Source of the DNA: Marsupella aquatica
Taxonomy: Eukaryota > Marchantiophyta
NCBI GenBank assembly: GCA_973895155.1
Contig: OZ316892.1
Coordinates: 27,032,001 to 27,096,000, forward strand
DNA length: 64,000 bases
Reading direction: 5' to 3'
Below are positions 13,078 through 24,500 of this stretch, in pieces; the first letter of the stretch is position 1; each line of letters opens with the position of its first letter. The notes beneath the pieces were generated by a model, which was not told the DNA's origin, searched no databases, and saw only the letters and a program-made list of their open reading frames with translations. The translations under genes were made by a program, and so were the position numbers.

Positions 13078-13611
13078 CTACCACATCAAATACGGATACC
13101 AATCCTGTTGTCGATGCCACTCAGCCCTGAGGTACTCAGGCATGTACATTAAGTCATCAAGGTCTAAACCCTGCTCATGCCATGGTGGTCTTTGATCCGT
13201 GCCTACAAGCAGTGGCAGCAGTGCCCTCCATGGTGCACATGTTGCTACCAAGTCCCTCCACTGGGTACTAATTAGTCTATATTTGCAGATATCTTGTGCG
13301 CCAGACACCACAAGAACCCTCGGCCAGACATGTGTAAGAACTATATCATCTGCCAAATCAGGCAACAAGGAACCACCTACAGCATCGTGCTTGTCTAACT
13401 CATCTGCTGAAAAGTAAATGTCCTCTTCCGACTGTGCATGCTCATTCACCACAGCATTCACAACACATCCAAGGTCTGCAGGCATTATCTCGGATGGAGC
13501 TACACTCTGTCTGGTTACCAATCCACACAAGTAAGCCCAAGCAGTAGCCATGCACGATGCAACCCGTAGGAGGACCCTACATAGGGCCTGACGGTCTGGA
13601 AGAGGCAGCAT
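13078..13611 (-). CDS. F-box-like protein or exon
   Basis: The ATG at 13611 begins MLPLPDRQAL; the open frame reaches back to 13647 without another ATG. Around residues 85-130 the segment LPDLADDIVLTHVWPRVL, then CKYRLISTQWRDLV, follows the F-box pattern (LPDxIVxxxVWPRL ... xxVSxxWRxL). F-box proteins recruit substrates to SCF ubiquitin ligases. The C-terminus is Trp/Tyr-rich (WHRQQDWYPYLMW). It has the same direction as the BRCT and PHD frames upstream and may be an exon of a larger gene. The F-box call rests on pattern only. Confidence 0.5.
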   Translation of the reverse strand: MLPLPDRQALCRVLLRVASCMATAWAYLCGLVTRQSVAPSEIMPADLGCVVNAVVNEHAQSEEDIYFSADELDKHDAVGGSLLPDLADDIVLTHVWPRVLVVSGAQDICKYRLISTQWRDLVATCAPWRALLPLLVGTDQRPPWHEQGLDLDDLMYMPEYLRAEWHRQQDWYPYLMW

Positions 13612-13787
13612 ACCCACCAAAGTCTTCAGCCAAACAGAGCCCAGCAAGTAGATTCACAGTCACACCCCACGCAGCAGGAAACAACAATCACTTCAACTGC
13701 GACCAACCATGACAAGATGAGTTAGTTCAAGGATCACATTTATTACAAAATTGTGTTTTATACAAAAATATGAGGGACTCCTACTCC

Positions 13788-14636
13788 TCACTCTCTCCCA
13801 CCTTTGCTAAGCATACATCTCCGCTGAATCTTGGAGGGCCAGGCCTCAAAAATATCAAAGTCCCAAGCATTCTGTCGCTTCCCTCTAGCTGCTGATTCCA
13901 GAAGCCAATCAGGGGAAAGCACCCAAAGATTGTTGTTCATGACAAAATCACGCACTGTTGTCTTAAAGAATTTTCTGCATATTTTCATGTATGACAGACC
14001 TACAACATGAGTGGAGGTTTCTGTTAGACTCTCCTCCACTGTCCCACCTAGCTCAACAACTATAGACTTGTACAGTCTGCACTTAGTCTCCCCAATTCCT
14101 TCTTCTGCAAATACCACACTGAACCCCTTCATAATGGTATTTCTCTCCTTGCCATGCTCATTCAATATAGCATCTGCACGCATAGGATGGTGTCCTATGT
14201 TGACAACAGGTCCATATTGGACAGAAGCAAAGTTGGGTTTCTCTGCCGCTGCTTCATAGGCTTCCTTTTCAGCCAAAGCCTCTGTAGTGGCCTCCTCACT
14301 CTCCCACAACTCATATTGCTCAGTACTCTGTACACACCTATGTTTAACAGAATCGGTCAGCCAAGAGACTTCAACTACTTTTAGACCTTGGTTGGTAATG
14401 GCAGAATCAATGAAGGACCATGACCACTTGTTCGTCACATCCAGCCATGTCCCCGCAACAACATGTGTAGTCTGTGGAGTGATGTCCTTGACTTCAGTCC
14501 CATGGAACTCTGAGAATCGTTTTTGTACGATTGGCCAACTCACTTGGGTGAACCCATAGTGGCCAGGAATCAAAATGGCTTTGATTCCAGCCAACAGAGG
14601 CGGGTGGTCAACCTTTGTACGTTTCCTAGAGGCCAT
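13788..14636 (-). CDS. double-BRCT domain protein
   Basis: From ATG 14636 (MASRKRTKVDHPPL) the product has two BRCT-like domains. The first spans about residues 8-105, with TTHVVAGTW in the middle and KVVEVSWLTDSVKHRC at its Trp-containing end. The second spans about 160-260, with a Gly-Gly turn (VVELGGTVEESL), STHVVGLSYMK and LWVLSPDWLLESAARGKR. BRCT pairs usually bind phosphopeptides in DNA-damage and chromatin proteins. The region between them is Glu/Ala-rich. No stop or frameshift is visible and the splice sites are not needed for this stretch, so it may be intact. It lies between the F-box and PHD frames on the same strand, inside the CACTA-bounded region. Confidence 0.7.
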   Translation of the reverse strand: MASRKRTKVDHPPLLAGIKAILIPGHYGFTQVSWPIVQKRFSEFHGTEVKDITPQTTHVVAGTWLDVTNKWSWSFIDSAITNQGLKVVEVSWLTDSVKHRCVQSTEQYELWESEEATTEALAEKEAYEAAAEKPNFASVQYGPVVNIGHHPMRADAILNEHGKERNTIMKGFSVVFAEEGIGETKCRLYKSIVVELGGTVEESLTETSTHVVGLSYMKICRKFFKTTVRDFVMNNNLWVLSPDWLLESAARGKRQNAWDFDIFEAWPSKIQRRCMLSKGGRE

Positions 14637-14651
14637 GTACACACGGGCCAC

Positions 14652-15234
14652 CTAATCACTGCAGACCGGAAGATAATGCGTTCACCTGATAATCGGAGGG
14701 CCCTTAAAATGCTGCATTTATAACTTGGTCCAGTCCAGTCGTCTGGTGAGTCTCTGCTCCGATTCCAAACGGGAGAAATATTGGGACAAACGTACTAGAC
14801 ACCTGCAAGCATGCACCTCATAGTTTGAATATGTGCCTTCACAATATTGAAGGTGACAAGTGCAATTGTTTTGTGATGCCACATACAGATGTTGTAAATG
14901 GGCAGACATTCAATGAGAATACAAAATGTTGGTACACTTTAAGGGAATTCTCGCAAATTAAATAGCCTTGTAACTTATATGCTCATAATGAGAAGTCCTG
15001 ATTTAATTTAAGCAGTGTCATGTAAGTCATGATCAAAATGATTGCAGAGTTAAAAAAGTTCCTAGAAGGCTTAAGGGCAGTTTTTGAAGGCATGTACCCA
15101 GGAACAAGTAATGAACTTAGGGTACTTGTTGCCTAAGCATCCTCTCCTACAGAGGTCCTTCTTCTCAAAATTGGAATGTCTGCAATCTCCAAGGTATCCA
15201 CATCAGGTGCACTATGCATGTATATTATTCAGGT
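14652..15234. other. non-coding spacer between BRCT and PHD frames
   Basis: This AT-rich spacer has no supported gene. It would hold the BRCT promoter and PHD 3' region if these are separate genes, or an intron if they are one. Confidence 0.35.
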
Positions 15235-15915
15235 TCAAAGCCAAGAAATGTGATCTCTCATGGGAGTGTGCAAAGTAGGATCTATGGCATGGCGATGACA
15301 ATAGAAGATCCATCGATCAACACCATGTGCAGAGTGATCATAGATGTGTCTGTCACAAGCATAGCCTTCTACTTGACGCTCCTTCAAACAATGAAAGTGC
15401 CACATGGTGGGACACCTAACACAGTGGACTATGTCCACCCAGAAATCTTCATCGTGCTGACCACATGCCTTGCACTTATGAAGTGGGCAAGCTGTGGCAA
15501 GATCGGGCAAACATGAAAAACAAAAGAACCTCACACAATATCTGTCAGGGCATTTCCTAACAAGTGGTGGAGCATCAACAGAGCCCTCATAAGACCCCAA
15601 CTTCCCACACTGTGCACACTTAGCCTGCTTCTCCAAACAATCAGTGCACATCCAGCCTCCCTGGTGTGCTGACGGGAGGCCCACCCTTGGACAGTTGTTT
15701 TCTGCAGCAAGGTCAGACTCCGGGTTGAGGTGGAAATGCCTCATGCAAGGGCCCTCACATATGGCTAAGCCACCACCATCGTCACAAATGGCACAACAAT
15801 GAGCTGCCTTCTGGAAAATCTGACTTGCGGAGAAGTTACTACCATCTGGCCCAACTACACCTGTGTTGCTCACCTCTGTCCCCCGCTTCTTGGCTCGGAT
15901 TTTAGGGCGTGCCAT
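15235..15915 (-). CDS. PHD-finger protein, EDM2-like
   Basis: The ATG at 15915 starts a basic leader (MARPKIRAKKRG). Residues about 40-95 form a PHD-type finger: CAICDDGGGLAICEGPCMRH, then FH, and GGWMCTDC. A second Cys/His module follows: KCAQCGKLGS, CPDRYCVRFFC, CPLHKCKACG, then HCVRCPTMWHFHCL and a final CDRHIY. The order of GG-containing PHD, CGKLGS and RCPTMWH-type motifs resembles the tandem PHD/ADD-like region of plant EDM2, a chromatin reader that modulates transposon silencing and gene expression. EDM2's large C-terminal methyltransferase-like part is absent here. So this is a partial homologue, possibly captured. The frame has no internal stop. Confidence 0.68.
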   Translation of the reverse strand: MARPKIRAKKRGTEVSNTGVVGPDGSNFSASQIFQKAAHCCAICDDGGGLAICEGPCMRHFHLNPESDLAAENNCPRVGLPSAHQGGWMCTDCLEKQAKCAQCGKLGSYEGSVDAPPLVRKCPDRYCVRFFCFSCLPDLATACPLHKCKACGQHDEDFWVDIVHCVRCPTMWHFHCLKERQVEGYACDRHIYDHSAHGVDRWIFYCHRHAIDPTLHTPMRDHISWL

Positions 15916-16584
15916 GCCTACGCATGAGACAGATAGTACAATTTAGCAGAGTGCACGGACAATACAATTTAGTGCAGTGTACAAAAAGTACAGTGTAGCA
16001 TATAGACTAGAGTGGCAATTGCTACTGCAATGAAATGTTCACACACATGTGCAGAGTAGACATACTTTTTGGTTTGTTGAGCCCACACTAAAAACTGATC
16101 CCCTCGTACAATAGCTCCACCTACACCTCAATTTTGTGGCTATGATTCACCAAAGGAGATCTGCAACAAGATTTAATGCATTTGAATCACATATAACAGT
16201 CGTGACATGTAAAACAGGCATTTTTTGAACAGGATTGGTATCAAGCATTGTGATCAGGGTTGTAATTTATACATCCTAAATAGGCTATGATAGTGAATGA
16301 GACAAATAAGTTAGGCAGAAATCACTTTTTCCAGGTTATCACATGGCCCATTAATTCCAGTCTTTGAAAGGAGACTTTTAAGTGAGCTTGCTAGCCTCTT
16401 AAATTAGGATATTGTACTTAGTGCAGCCATAATAGGATAAGTTATGTACTGTTGACCCTAAACCCTGGACCCAAAATTGGTCATAATTCAAAATCTTAAG
16501 TAAATATCCTCTCTGTTCAAGTCAAAGTGTTAAGTTATAGGTCAATGGTCTCTGGTTTGTGCATGCGGTGTGACAAGTGGTCCT
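15916..16584. other. non-coding spacer upstream of the PHD frame
   Basis: AT-rich with no supported coding frame. Three tandem-like GTGCA(C/G)GGACAATACAATTTAG/GTACA motifs lie near 15935-15995. It probably includes the PHD gene's upstream region. Confidence 0.35.
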
Positions 16585-17034
16585 CTAGAGCGTGTGATCC
16601 AAACATGTGTAGACACCAAAGTGACCGGTGGTGGGGTCTGGGAGGGCAGGACAAGTGACATCGCCAGGCACACTGCAGGATGGTGAGTGGTTCCAGATGA
16701 TACATTGTGCTCTGTGAAAAAACCGACATCCAAGAGAACGGTCATCCAACTCTAGGCCAGAAGCCCTACAGGCAGGACAGTCATATTGGCAACTGTGCAC
16801 ACACCCTTGGGCCCTAATTTGTGGCGGGTCATGTATGAGAGACAGAAATACCAAGGATGTTGGGAAGGGTGGAGAAGCAGGTATAGGCCGGCTGTAGTTG
16901 TTCCTGGCAACAACTGGGTACTCAAAGTACCATGCAGACTGGGCTGGAAGGATCCCAAGTCTGACATACTCAAGGCGCAACATCTCTGCCTTGCGTGCAA
17001 GCCGCACATGTTCAGCATTGCGGGTCCTCACCAT
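16585..17034 (-). CDS. Cys-rich hypothetical protein
   Basis: The ATG at 17034 starts MVRTRNAEHVRLARKAEMLR, a basic helix-like leader. The C-terminal half is Cys/His-rich (CVHSCQYDCPACRAS, then FFHRAQC and CSVPGDVTC), suggesting zinc binding. I do not recognise the family. It is 149 codons, on the same strand as the PHD frame 0.7 kb downstream, and could be an upstream exon of it or a separate small gene. Confidence 0.3.
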   Translation of the reverse strand: MVRTRNAEHVRLARKAEMLRLEYVRLGILPAQSAWYFEYPVVARNNYSRPIPASPPFPTSLVFLSLIHDPPQIRAQGCVHSCQYDCPACRASGLELDDRSLGCRFFHRAQCIIWNHSPSCSVPGDVTCPALPDPTTGHFGVYTCLDHTL

Positions 17035-17300
17035 AAGTGTTGCTTTTGTGGAGATGTCGTGTGTTCACGTCCTCTGATAAGCACCTTCGATCAGCAAGGT
17101 GAGCAGGAGCTGTACTTGCCTCACCAACAGCAACCAACCTTAAATTATCAGTTCCCACTCACTGTGTCATTCCATTGGTTCCAGCTAGGGGTCAAAGTGT
17201 AAACATAGCATGAAACACTCCTAATCAACTTGCTTACAAACTACAATATCCAGAAAGAGTGAAAGTCTCACCCTCCAGTGAGTAGCAGAGAGGTAGTTCA

Positions 17301-17831
17301 CTAGATGTGTTGATGTGCAGTTAAACCTCCACTATTGCTTACTTCTGGTGTATGCTGCTCAGAAGAAGACATATTAGTAGCAGCAAATTGCAAATAATGG
17401 CCATAAGCAAACCGTGAGAGTTTGCAGAATGCTACGACAAATCCATCACAGCAGTGCTCCATAGGAATGAAACCAAGCAAAATTTGGTGACCTCGGCCAA
17501 TGACAAGGCCAATGTAGTGAACAATCCTTGACCGATCAGGATATGGATTGGAATTACAATTAGTCAGCTCTTCTTCTTTGTTTTCTAACTCTAGGGGAAA
17601 TGAGCATGACCAGGGAATTCTTTGAGAAATAGAAGTGCACAGGGAAAATGAAATTGGCTCATTCAGCTGCGCAAGACCGGCCATTGCAGCAAACTTGGAC
17701 AGTTGTTCCGCAATACATAAAATACCCTGACTTACATGCAATCGATACAATCTGCTTCTGTTGGCTGTCCTACAGCTCACGGTAGTGCCGTTGGGATAGG
17801 GTAAGTGAATATTGCCATAGCTGAAGCACAT
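17301..17831 (-). CDS. uncertain 176-codon frame
   Basis: An ATG-started frame with no recognisable domain. Part of its DNA (around 17700-17830) has a diverged second copy near 23870-23995 that is not open in the same way. That argues for a repeat rather than a gene. Recorded only because it is long and lies in line with the frames downstream. Confidence 0.12.
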   Translation of the reverse strand: MCFSYGNIHLPYPNGTTVSCRTANRSRLYRLHVSQGILCIAEQLSKFAAMAGLAQLNEPISFSLCTSISQRIPWSCSFPLELENKEEELTNCNSNPYPDRSRIVHYIGLVIGRGHQILLGFIPMEHCCDGFVVAFCKLSRFAYGHYLQFAATNMSSSEQHTPEVSNSGGLTAHQHI

Positions 17832-20800
17832 TGAGCTTGCAGCAAGAAGTGAAGGAGCATGGCCAAAAGCAGAAAAGACAGACAGGTTTTACAAGAAGAA
17901 ACTAACAACCGCCAATCTGCTCAAATCCGCTGCATAGATCAAACCCTCCAAACTACACAGCCCTCCTTTGAAAACAATCCAATGTGCTTTGGCTGGTGGA
18001 TGACAAGGACTGGGAGAAGAGGAAACGTCTACACAATCAATCCAAATGACGGGACACAGAGACCAGGCACAGAGGGGATTTGTGCTTAGATAAAAACCAC
18101 AAATTGTAGCATGGACGCCATAGCATTGGGCGGCAATGGGAAGAATTACATCAAATGAGTGGACAGAGAATGAACAGTCCGGTTATAGGCAAACAGCGAC
18201 TAATGCCCTGATGCAATGAAACACGCATTGACATAGCGGAGGGACATAAAAACTACATAAGCCAACTTACTGACCTTTTAAGGCCCACAATTTCAAGGGG
18301 AGGGACAAAGACAGCAATAACAGACGCAAAGACAAAGCTGTACTCTGTCAATTGAGTAGGCAAGTGGGTGGGTGAAGATCAACAACCAATGTAGCAGCGC
18401 AACCAGAGTAGCAACAAAGAAGCAGGTTGCCCTCAGTCTCCTATTTTTCAAGCAGCTCGTGCTCGCGGTCAATCTCCTATTCTGCAAGCAGCTCACGCTC
18501 GTCCCTCTTGTTCTGCAAGCAGGTCATTCTTGTCGGCGATGGTGCAAGCTGTCCTCCTAAACTCTGACACTCAAAATGAAAAGACCAAGCACCTCCAATC
18601 TGTTTGATCCCTTCCGCAAGCAGCCGAGCAGCAGACGATAATGTAGGGATCAAGAACCAAGTGCCAGGCGGACATTGCACAAAATGAGGACCGGGGGCAG
18701 AGACAAAATCTACCGAAATCTACCAAAATCTACTTCTTGGGGTCCAGCCCACGGATGGACATCATGCAAGGTGGTCAAAAATGGTAAGTGCAATTGTTGG
18801 AGAGCTGTACTCGCGATTACTAACGGTGCATCCACAAAACGCGTCATCAAGTTGTCAGTGCGGCCACAACAATTTTGACAGTCTCAGGATCACAGGTCCA
18901 CAAACAAGTTGCAAATGAAGACACACAACGTCCAGGAGGGAAAGTCCGCAACACTAACCCTTTGTAAAGCCCCCGAGGTTACCTTCTAGCTGCCGACGCA
19001 AAGAGAAAACCTACTCGGACACTGAAGCAACCCTAAACTCAAAGTCTCACCTTAGCGCAACAACTCCTGGATTGGATTCAGCTAGCTCAGGCTCAATGAA
19101 GCATGTCGCCTCGGGCTCTCCGGATCCTCCCAAGGCAGCAAACAAGTTAGGGTCCACGGTCCTTGTACCTTCACCGCACCGTTGTGTCCTTCCCAATGCC
19201 TCCTCTGTAGTTGCGTCTTGTCTGCAACTCTACAGCTCCCCGTGTTGCTCTGCCGCACTTAGTTATATTCCAATGCCCGATCGTGACCAAAAAGAGTTTT
19301 CTCCTGCTGGACAGCACTAGGTATTTGTTCAATCTCTTGATCACGCGTAAGCAGCTACAGGTATGAATCACTCAGTTGGCAGCTCAATACGCTTACAGCA
19401 AGAGGGCGCAATAGGTAGAAGCTCGCGCTACCTAGACCAGCACAAGGACAAAGCATTAACATTGAAACTGTACCATGGAGCTGGAGAAAACCACAGAGTA
19501 ATTGAAGCCTAACAATACCCTTCTTAGCTCCCGACTCCAAACTCTCGGCTCCCAGTTTGCAAGAACAAGCACTATGAAAATATGGATTCCCACATTGACT
19601 GTGTCCGCAGAACAGATGCAACCCGCATGCAACTTCACCAGCTCAACGGCAGCTTGACAATTGAAGGACCTCCCAATGAGCCTCACGGCCTCCCGATGCT
19701 CGTTATGGGTGCAGCAAAAGGGTCTATACCACAACTGTGACCGAGATTGTCACCCAAAACCTTGAAGAAACCCCAACCTTCGACTCCTCAAACTCCGACA
19801 AGCTCCTCACGAACGTTGCAGCAGCCACAACCTTCTTCGCCCTACCAGCCAAAAACTAAATGTCCCTAAAGGAGATCGAGCAGGAATGCAGGTCTATGAG
19901 TAGACTGCAAGCGCAAGGTTAGATCACTGCAACTGCCTGAACACTGCTCCTCGAGAGCATAAACAAGCACATAACGCGCGGGAAGTTCACTCCGCAATGG
20001 TCGCAAAAAGTGGGCAACACTGAAAGGAAAACCCTACGTAAAACCCCGAACACTCCACCCCTCACGTTCTAAGTTCAATGACAATGGCGAAAACTCCAAA
20101 GAGACTCCCAAAGTGAAGTTTAGTGCCTGAAACCGAATTAGGGGAAGCCACTCAGCCTTACCGTTTGAGTGAGCCGTTGAGTGTCACCCAAAGTGGGACA
20201 AAGCTACAAAGTGTTACTGCATGGCCAACTTAGGCAATGAATGGTCATATTTGCACATACATGGTCGGTAGTGACATTTTATTGCACGCCGTAATCAGGA
20301 TTAAGGTTGCCCAACATTATATCCGGTCCTAAAATGCAATATTCCCGGTGCAAGAATGTGACCTAGCTCTAATGTATGAAAAAGGACCGGTACAAATCTA
20401 CCTTTGTGCATCTTGACCTTTTATAGATGGATTTAGTAATGGCCAAGAATATCTTGACCATCCCTCCATGGTCCAACCTCCATGAACCCCACTTCATTAA
20501 ACCCAAAACCTTTTTGGTCACAAATAAGGACATTTAATGAGTTATGCCCCTTGCTATCACCCTCTTTATAGATTTATTTTTTTGTTTGAAATTTTACATT
20601 TATTCCGCGTGAACCCCACGGATGGGGGAACCAGTAGGCCAAATGGCATCATAAAACCTCAACACCCAAAGGAGGCAATAACAAAGAGTTACTCAACCAG
20701 GGTCATCAGATCAGGCAAAGATTGCGAAGCCGTTCTTCTAGTGGTCCATGCAACAAGTAACAACTAGAATGCATACTTACTATGGCTCTAAGCACCTTCA

Positions 20801-21168
20801 CTACCTTGTTGAACCCAGTCCTGAAGTCTTTTCAGCGTGTTTGTTGTGCTGTCTCCTTTGGCACCCAACACCTTAGTCCTTGATGTAACAGAATGCGATT
20901 TTACAAGTTAGATGCTTTGGAACCTTCTATGGTCTTAGCTGAATTGATGTCATCGTAAGTGGTGAAAGACAAGGAAGACGAAAGCTGGTTGAAGAGCTGT
21001 GGACAACACACTAGCATGAAGTGCTTCAACCAATCCACTGCCAAACGGAACTCTTACACAGTCACATTCTTTTAGTAAACAAAAACTCAGTCAAACTTTA
21101 GAATCAAAGTACAGACTCTGAAGGACCAAAGGAGGATGTTGTGAGTTTCTCTGTTGTTTAATGTGTTA
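17832..21168. other. long non-coding stretch, no gene seen
   Basis: About 3.3 kb with only short, patternless frames on both strands. It reads like degraded repeat DNA. An isolated TTCTTCTAGTG at 20733-20743 resembles a CACTA end but lacks supporting flanks. I see no RNA gene. Confidence 0.4.
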
Positions 21169-21173
21169 CCCTT

Positions 21174-21558
21174 CTAGTTTCGAAGTTAGCAAATGTTGAA
21201 TAATGTGTCTACCAGATCTTCGAAAAGAAGCCCACCACAATTAAGAACTTCGGTATCTGGGTCCACGTATCAGAGTCGTACAGGTTATCACAACATGTAC
21301 AAGGAATATTGTGATACCACAAGAAACGGAGCCGCAGAGCAGATGTATGATGAGATGGCTTCTTGTCATAGAGTTCGGTTCCCTTGCATCCAGATCATGA
21401 AGACTACGACAGTCCCTGTCTCTCTGTGCAAGCGAGAAAGTACCAAGCAGTTCCATGATTCAAAGATCAAGTTCCCCTTGACGTACTGCAAGATTCAACC
21501 TCCATTGCGAAAGCTAAAGACGACTTACAAGGCCACCAAGCCCAACACAATTGTTTGA
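21174..21558 (+). pseudogene. RPL18A: ribosomal protein eL20 (RPL18a) pseudogene, 5'-truncated
   Basis: The translation closely follows the C-terminal two thirds of plant large-subunit protein eL20/RPL18a: [53 protein letters not shown], then [13 protein letters not shown]. It is broken near 21260-21270. The frame reading [15 protein letters not shown] before that point is shifted relative to the frame after it. Upstream of about 21174 the similarity fades and the normal N-terminal third is missing. Several residues invariant in the family are changed (for example Arg to Cys in KEYCDTT and ASCHRV). No intron is seen, so a processed copy is possible. Confidence 0.87.
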
Positions 21559-24500
21559 GTAGTGCGGGTGCAGGTTCCCAATTTTGAGACAATTTGGCTC
21601 ATTTTATGTCCCGAGGGAATCCTGGAGTTTATGTATTGAGTTTCTAGGTGAAGATGCTTAATATAAGGAAATTCAATTATCACTTCGTTCCCAACTTCTA
21701 TTAATTGAAAATACACAAGCTGGAAGCAAGAAGACAAGCCACAATCTAGCATCTTAGCCAAACACAATCGTCCCGACAAAGCAAAACTCAGCTGGACAGA
21801 AGTCACTCGGATCCACAAAAAATTGAAGATTCACCTCCAAGCCGGAGGCTGATCACTTCAGTACAGCAGCTTCTAGACGAAACAAACTCTGCTCAGCCCC
21901 ACAGAAACACAAATGTTAAGGCTCCAAGTCAGAGCTCACAAACAGAAACTCAGATAAATAACATTCAAAATCTGTCCAGGTTTGTGCAAAGTGTACATAT
22001 TCATTCTTCTGGAATGAACACGCAATGCATACATCACCTAGACACAGTCATTATAAATCATTGGGCGATTGGGGACCACTAAGCAGGTGTGTTCCTATTT
22101 CGAGGCTACAGGAAAGGATAGAGTGACACCAAACTCAAGAGTACACCAAAAGAAAAACAGCAAGAACCAAAGTCAATCATGTGTGGATAAACTGCACATG
22201 GGAAGTTCCCCTGAAGAAGCATCAGTTGCTAACATTGTCACCCGAACCACACCTAGTTTATTACCTCAATGTCTTCAGCCTCAATATCCAATCCTCAGCC
22301 CCCTGGTGCTTCCGTGTTTGTTCTGAAAATTTCTGTGATGAAATAATTATTCAATACATTCAATAGGAGTTCAGACAATCTGAAGAGGACTTTGGACTTG
22401 AATGGGGGACAGCGTGGCCATATAGTTATCCTTGTGGCCTTCAGCTACGTGTCTCACGCTGAATTTCACTTTCCAATTTCGAGAGTTGTGAAGGTCTAGT
22501 TTTAGTAACTTCCTCCTGACTCGACTTGGGAGCATTCTCTGTATTTGCTAGCTTGTAGTTAGCTTTGACTCCTTTCAGCTTAGTTGACGACCCTCTTGAG
22601 ATATTAACAATTAGAACAAACACAAGTTGTCAAGACAGATTCCACCGGAGCAAAAAGTCCAAAACCAGGTGAATGAAAACCTAAGGAGAGTCCATAAGAA
22701 CGAAAGTAGGAAGGCAGGTGCACGGGCCACGGAGAAAAGTAAAGGATGCATGTCATTAGTGGGGAGGGATCTTAGCAAAAGCAGGGGAAAGCAAGGGAAC
22801 TTGCGGCTAAAATCAGCTGAAAGATGCATGTGATTAGTGGGAGGGATCTTAGCAAAAATAGGGGAAAGCAAGGGAACTTGCGACTAAAATCAGCTGAAAG
22901 ATGCACAGTTCCTAGAAATGTAGTGAACCTTAAGGTCGTCTGTTCACCCCCCCACCCCACCGCCGGGCACAAGGCATGTTCTGATACAGGGAGGAGCAAA
23001 ACAATCATGTCAAGCAAGAAGTGTGGAGAGACCAATCTGTAAGCAAAAATAGGGGAGAACATACATATATCAGCAGCAACAGGAAACAAGAAAGATGAGT
23101 TCGGAAAGCATCTTAGGGTTGGGGACATCACTGCAACACCGGGACTTAGGATATGACTTGTTCTTAATCTGTTGATAGCATCCGGTAGGCCGGCAACCCA
23201 TGGCAAAAGGGCAGAGCAGCAATAACAGTTTGAATCTGACGGATGAAGCTCCAGGAAAATGAGCTCCAGGCGATTGGGTGCATGATTGAGCAGGCGATTG
23301 TAACAGCAGGCACCAGGTAATTTAAAGGAAGCAACATTTGGCAATGGACCTAGGCAGCTCACAAATTTTGTTTAGCAGCGATGTCACCTAGACCCTAAAC
23401 ACACAATGCATACATCACCTAGACAACTATACTTGCAGTCACGAGGTGAGTCCGCGTCGATAGGGGATTGCAGCCTTACCTGTGCCGATGTAGCACCAAG
23501 CCGCCCTAACTGAAGCTGCGTAGCAATCCGCAGCAATCGCTCAATGCAAAACAAGTCCCCGGTTGGCCTTGCAGCCCGATCATCCACCTTCAACCCTGCC
23601 ACCAAGCAATGAGCTCTCCGCTGTTGCTCACCCTAAACCTTCAACACTCCCGCAAAGTTGTGTCTGCCCGCAAGATTGGGTGCGTGATTGATTCGGTGAT
23701 TGTAACAACAGGCAGCCGCAATCGATCGCAGGTCATGGATACACAAGCTCCAATGTGCTCCCTTTAGCTGAAACAATACCAGTTGTCGCTCACCACCAAC
23801 ACTTTCAGCAACAACACATATTTGTTGTAGTCCGCACCTTAAACCTTAGCCATGGGGTGGTCAATCAAGTTCCGCAATGCCTAAAACACCGACCACCTGA
23901 CTTACATGAAATGTGCACACAGCTAAGCTCACCTGTAGCTCACGCCAACCACATTGGGACAATTGAAGTGAATACTGCCATAGCTGAACTCGACTCCTCA
24001 TGACTCTTTCGCGCCTCCGTAGACTGCCTTACTCACAGTGCCCAATGCAAAAAAAGGCCCGGTCAATGTTGCAGCCACGATGATCCACCTCACGCTAGAT
24101 AGTTGGCCTTCAAGATCACTCCCCACTTTCTTGCAGCTCCCCGGCCCTCCACAGCTCCTCGTCCATGGCAGTGCTGCAAATCAATAAGCTCTTGGTTGTA
24201 GCTCCTCAGTTGTCGATCACAGCTGCAACAACAGAAGCTCGTAACCTTACGATGGAAACCCGGAAAAAGCACCTTCCTGCTTGCCAACGAGCGACACTGT
24301 CAACACTCAACGAATGACACTTTGACTCAGTTTCTCTGAATAGTTTTGGAAACAATTCGTAGACTGAGAACGAGGAATAGGGTTGTGGTATGCATTGGAC
24401 AAGAAGTCAGTGAGTGAGGTAGTCGACTCTCGGCCACAAAGAGCAGAAGACAAATTAGACGAGCATGAAGACCCCGACAACAATGACATATCCAGACGAC

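Noticed and set aside
20733-20743. TTCTTCTAGTG as another CACTA right end
   Set aside because: It shares 11 bases with the 25718 end, but there are no clear subterminal motifs, no matching 3-bp flank and no interrupted gene. Chance is plausible.
18372-20767. Short plus- and minus-strand frames of 60-90 codons
   Set aside because: No domain, no splice support and no conservation seen; consistent with chance in non-coding DNA.
22023-23425. 22-bp direct repeats as target duplications of an inserted element
   Set aside because: Too long for a target duplication, and the intervening 1.4 kb shows no termini or transposition genes.
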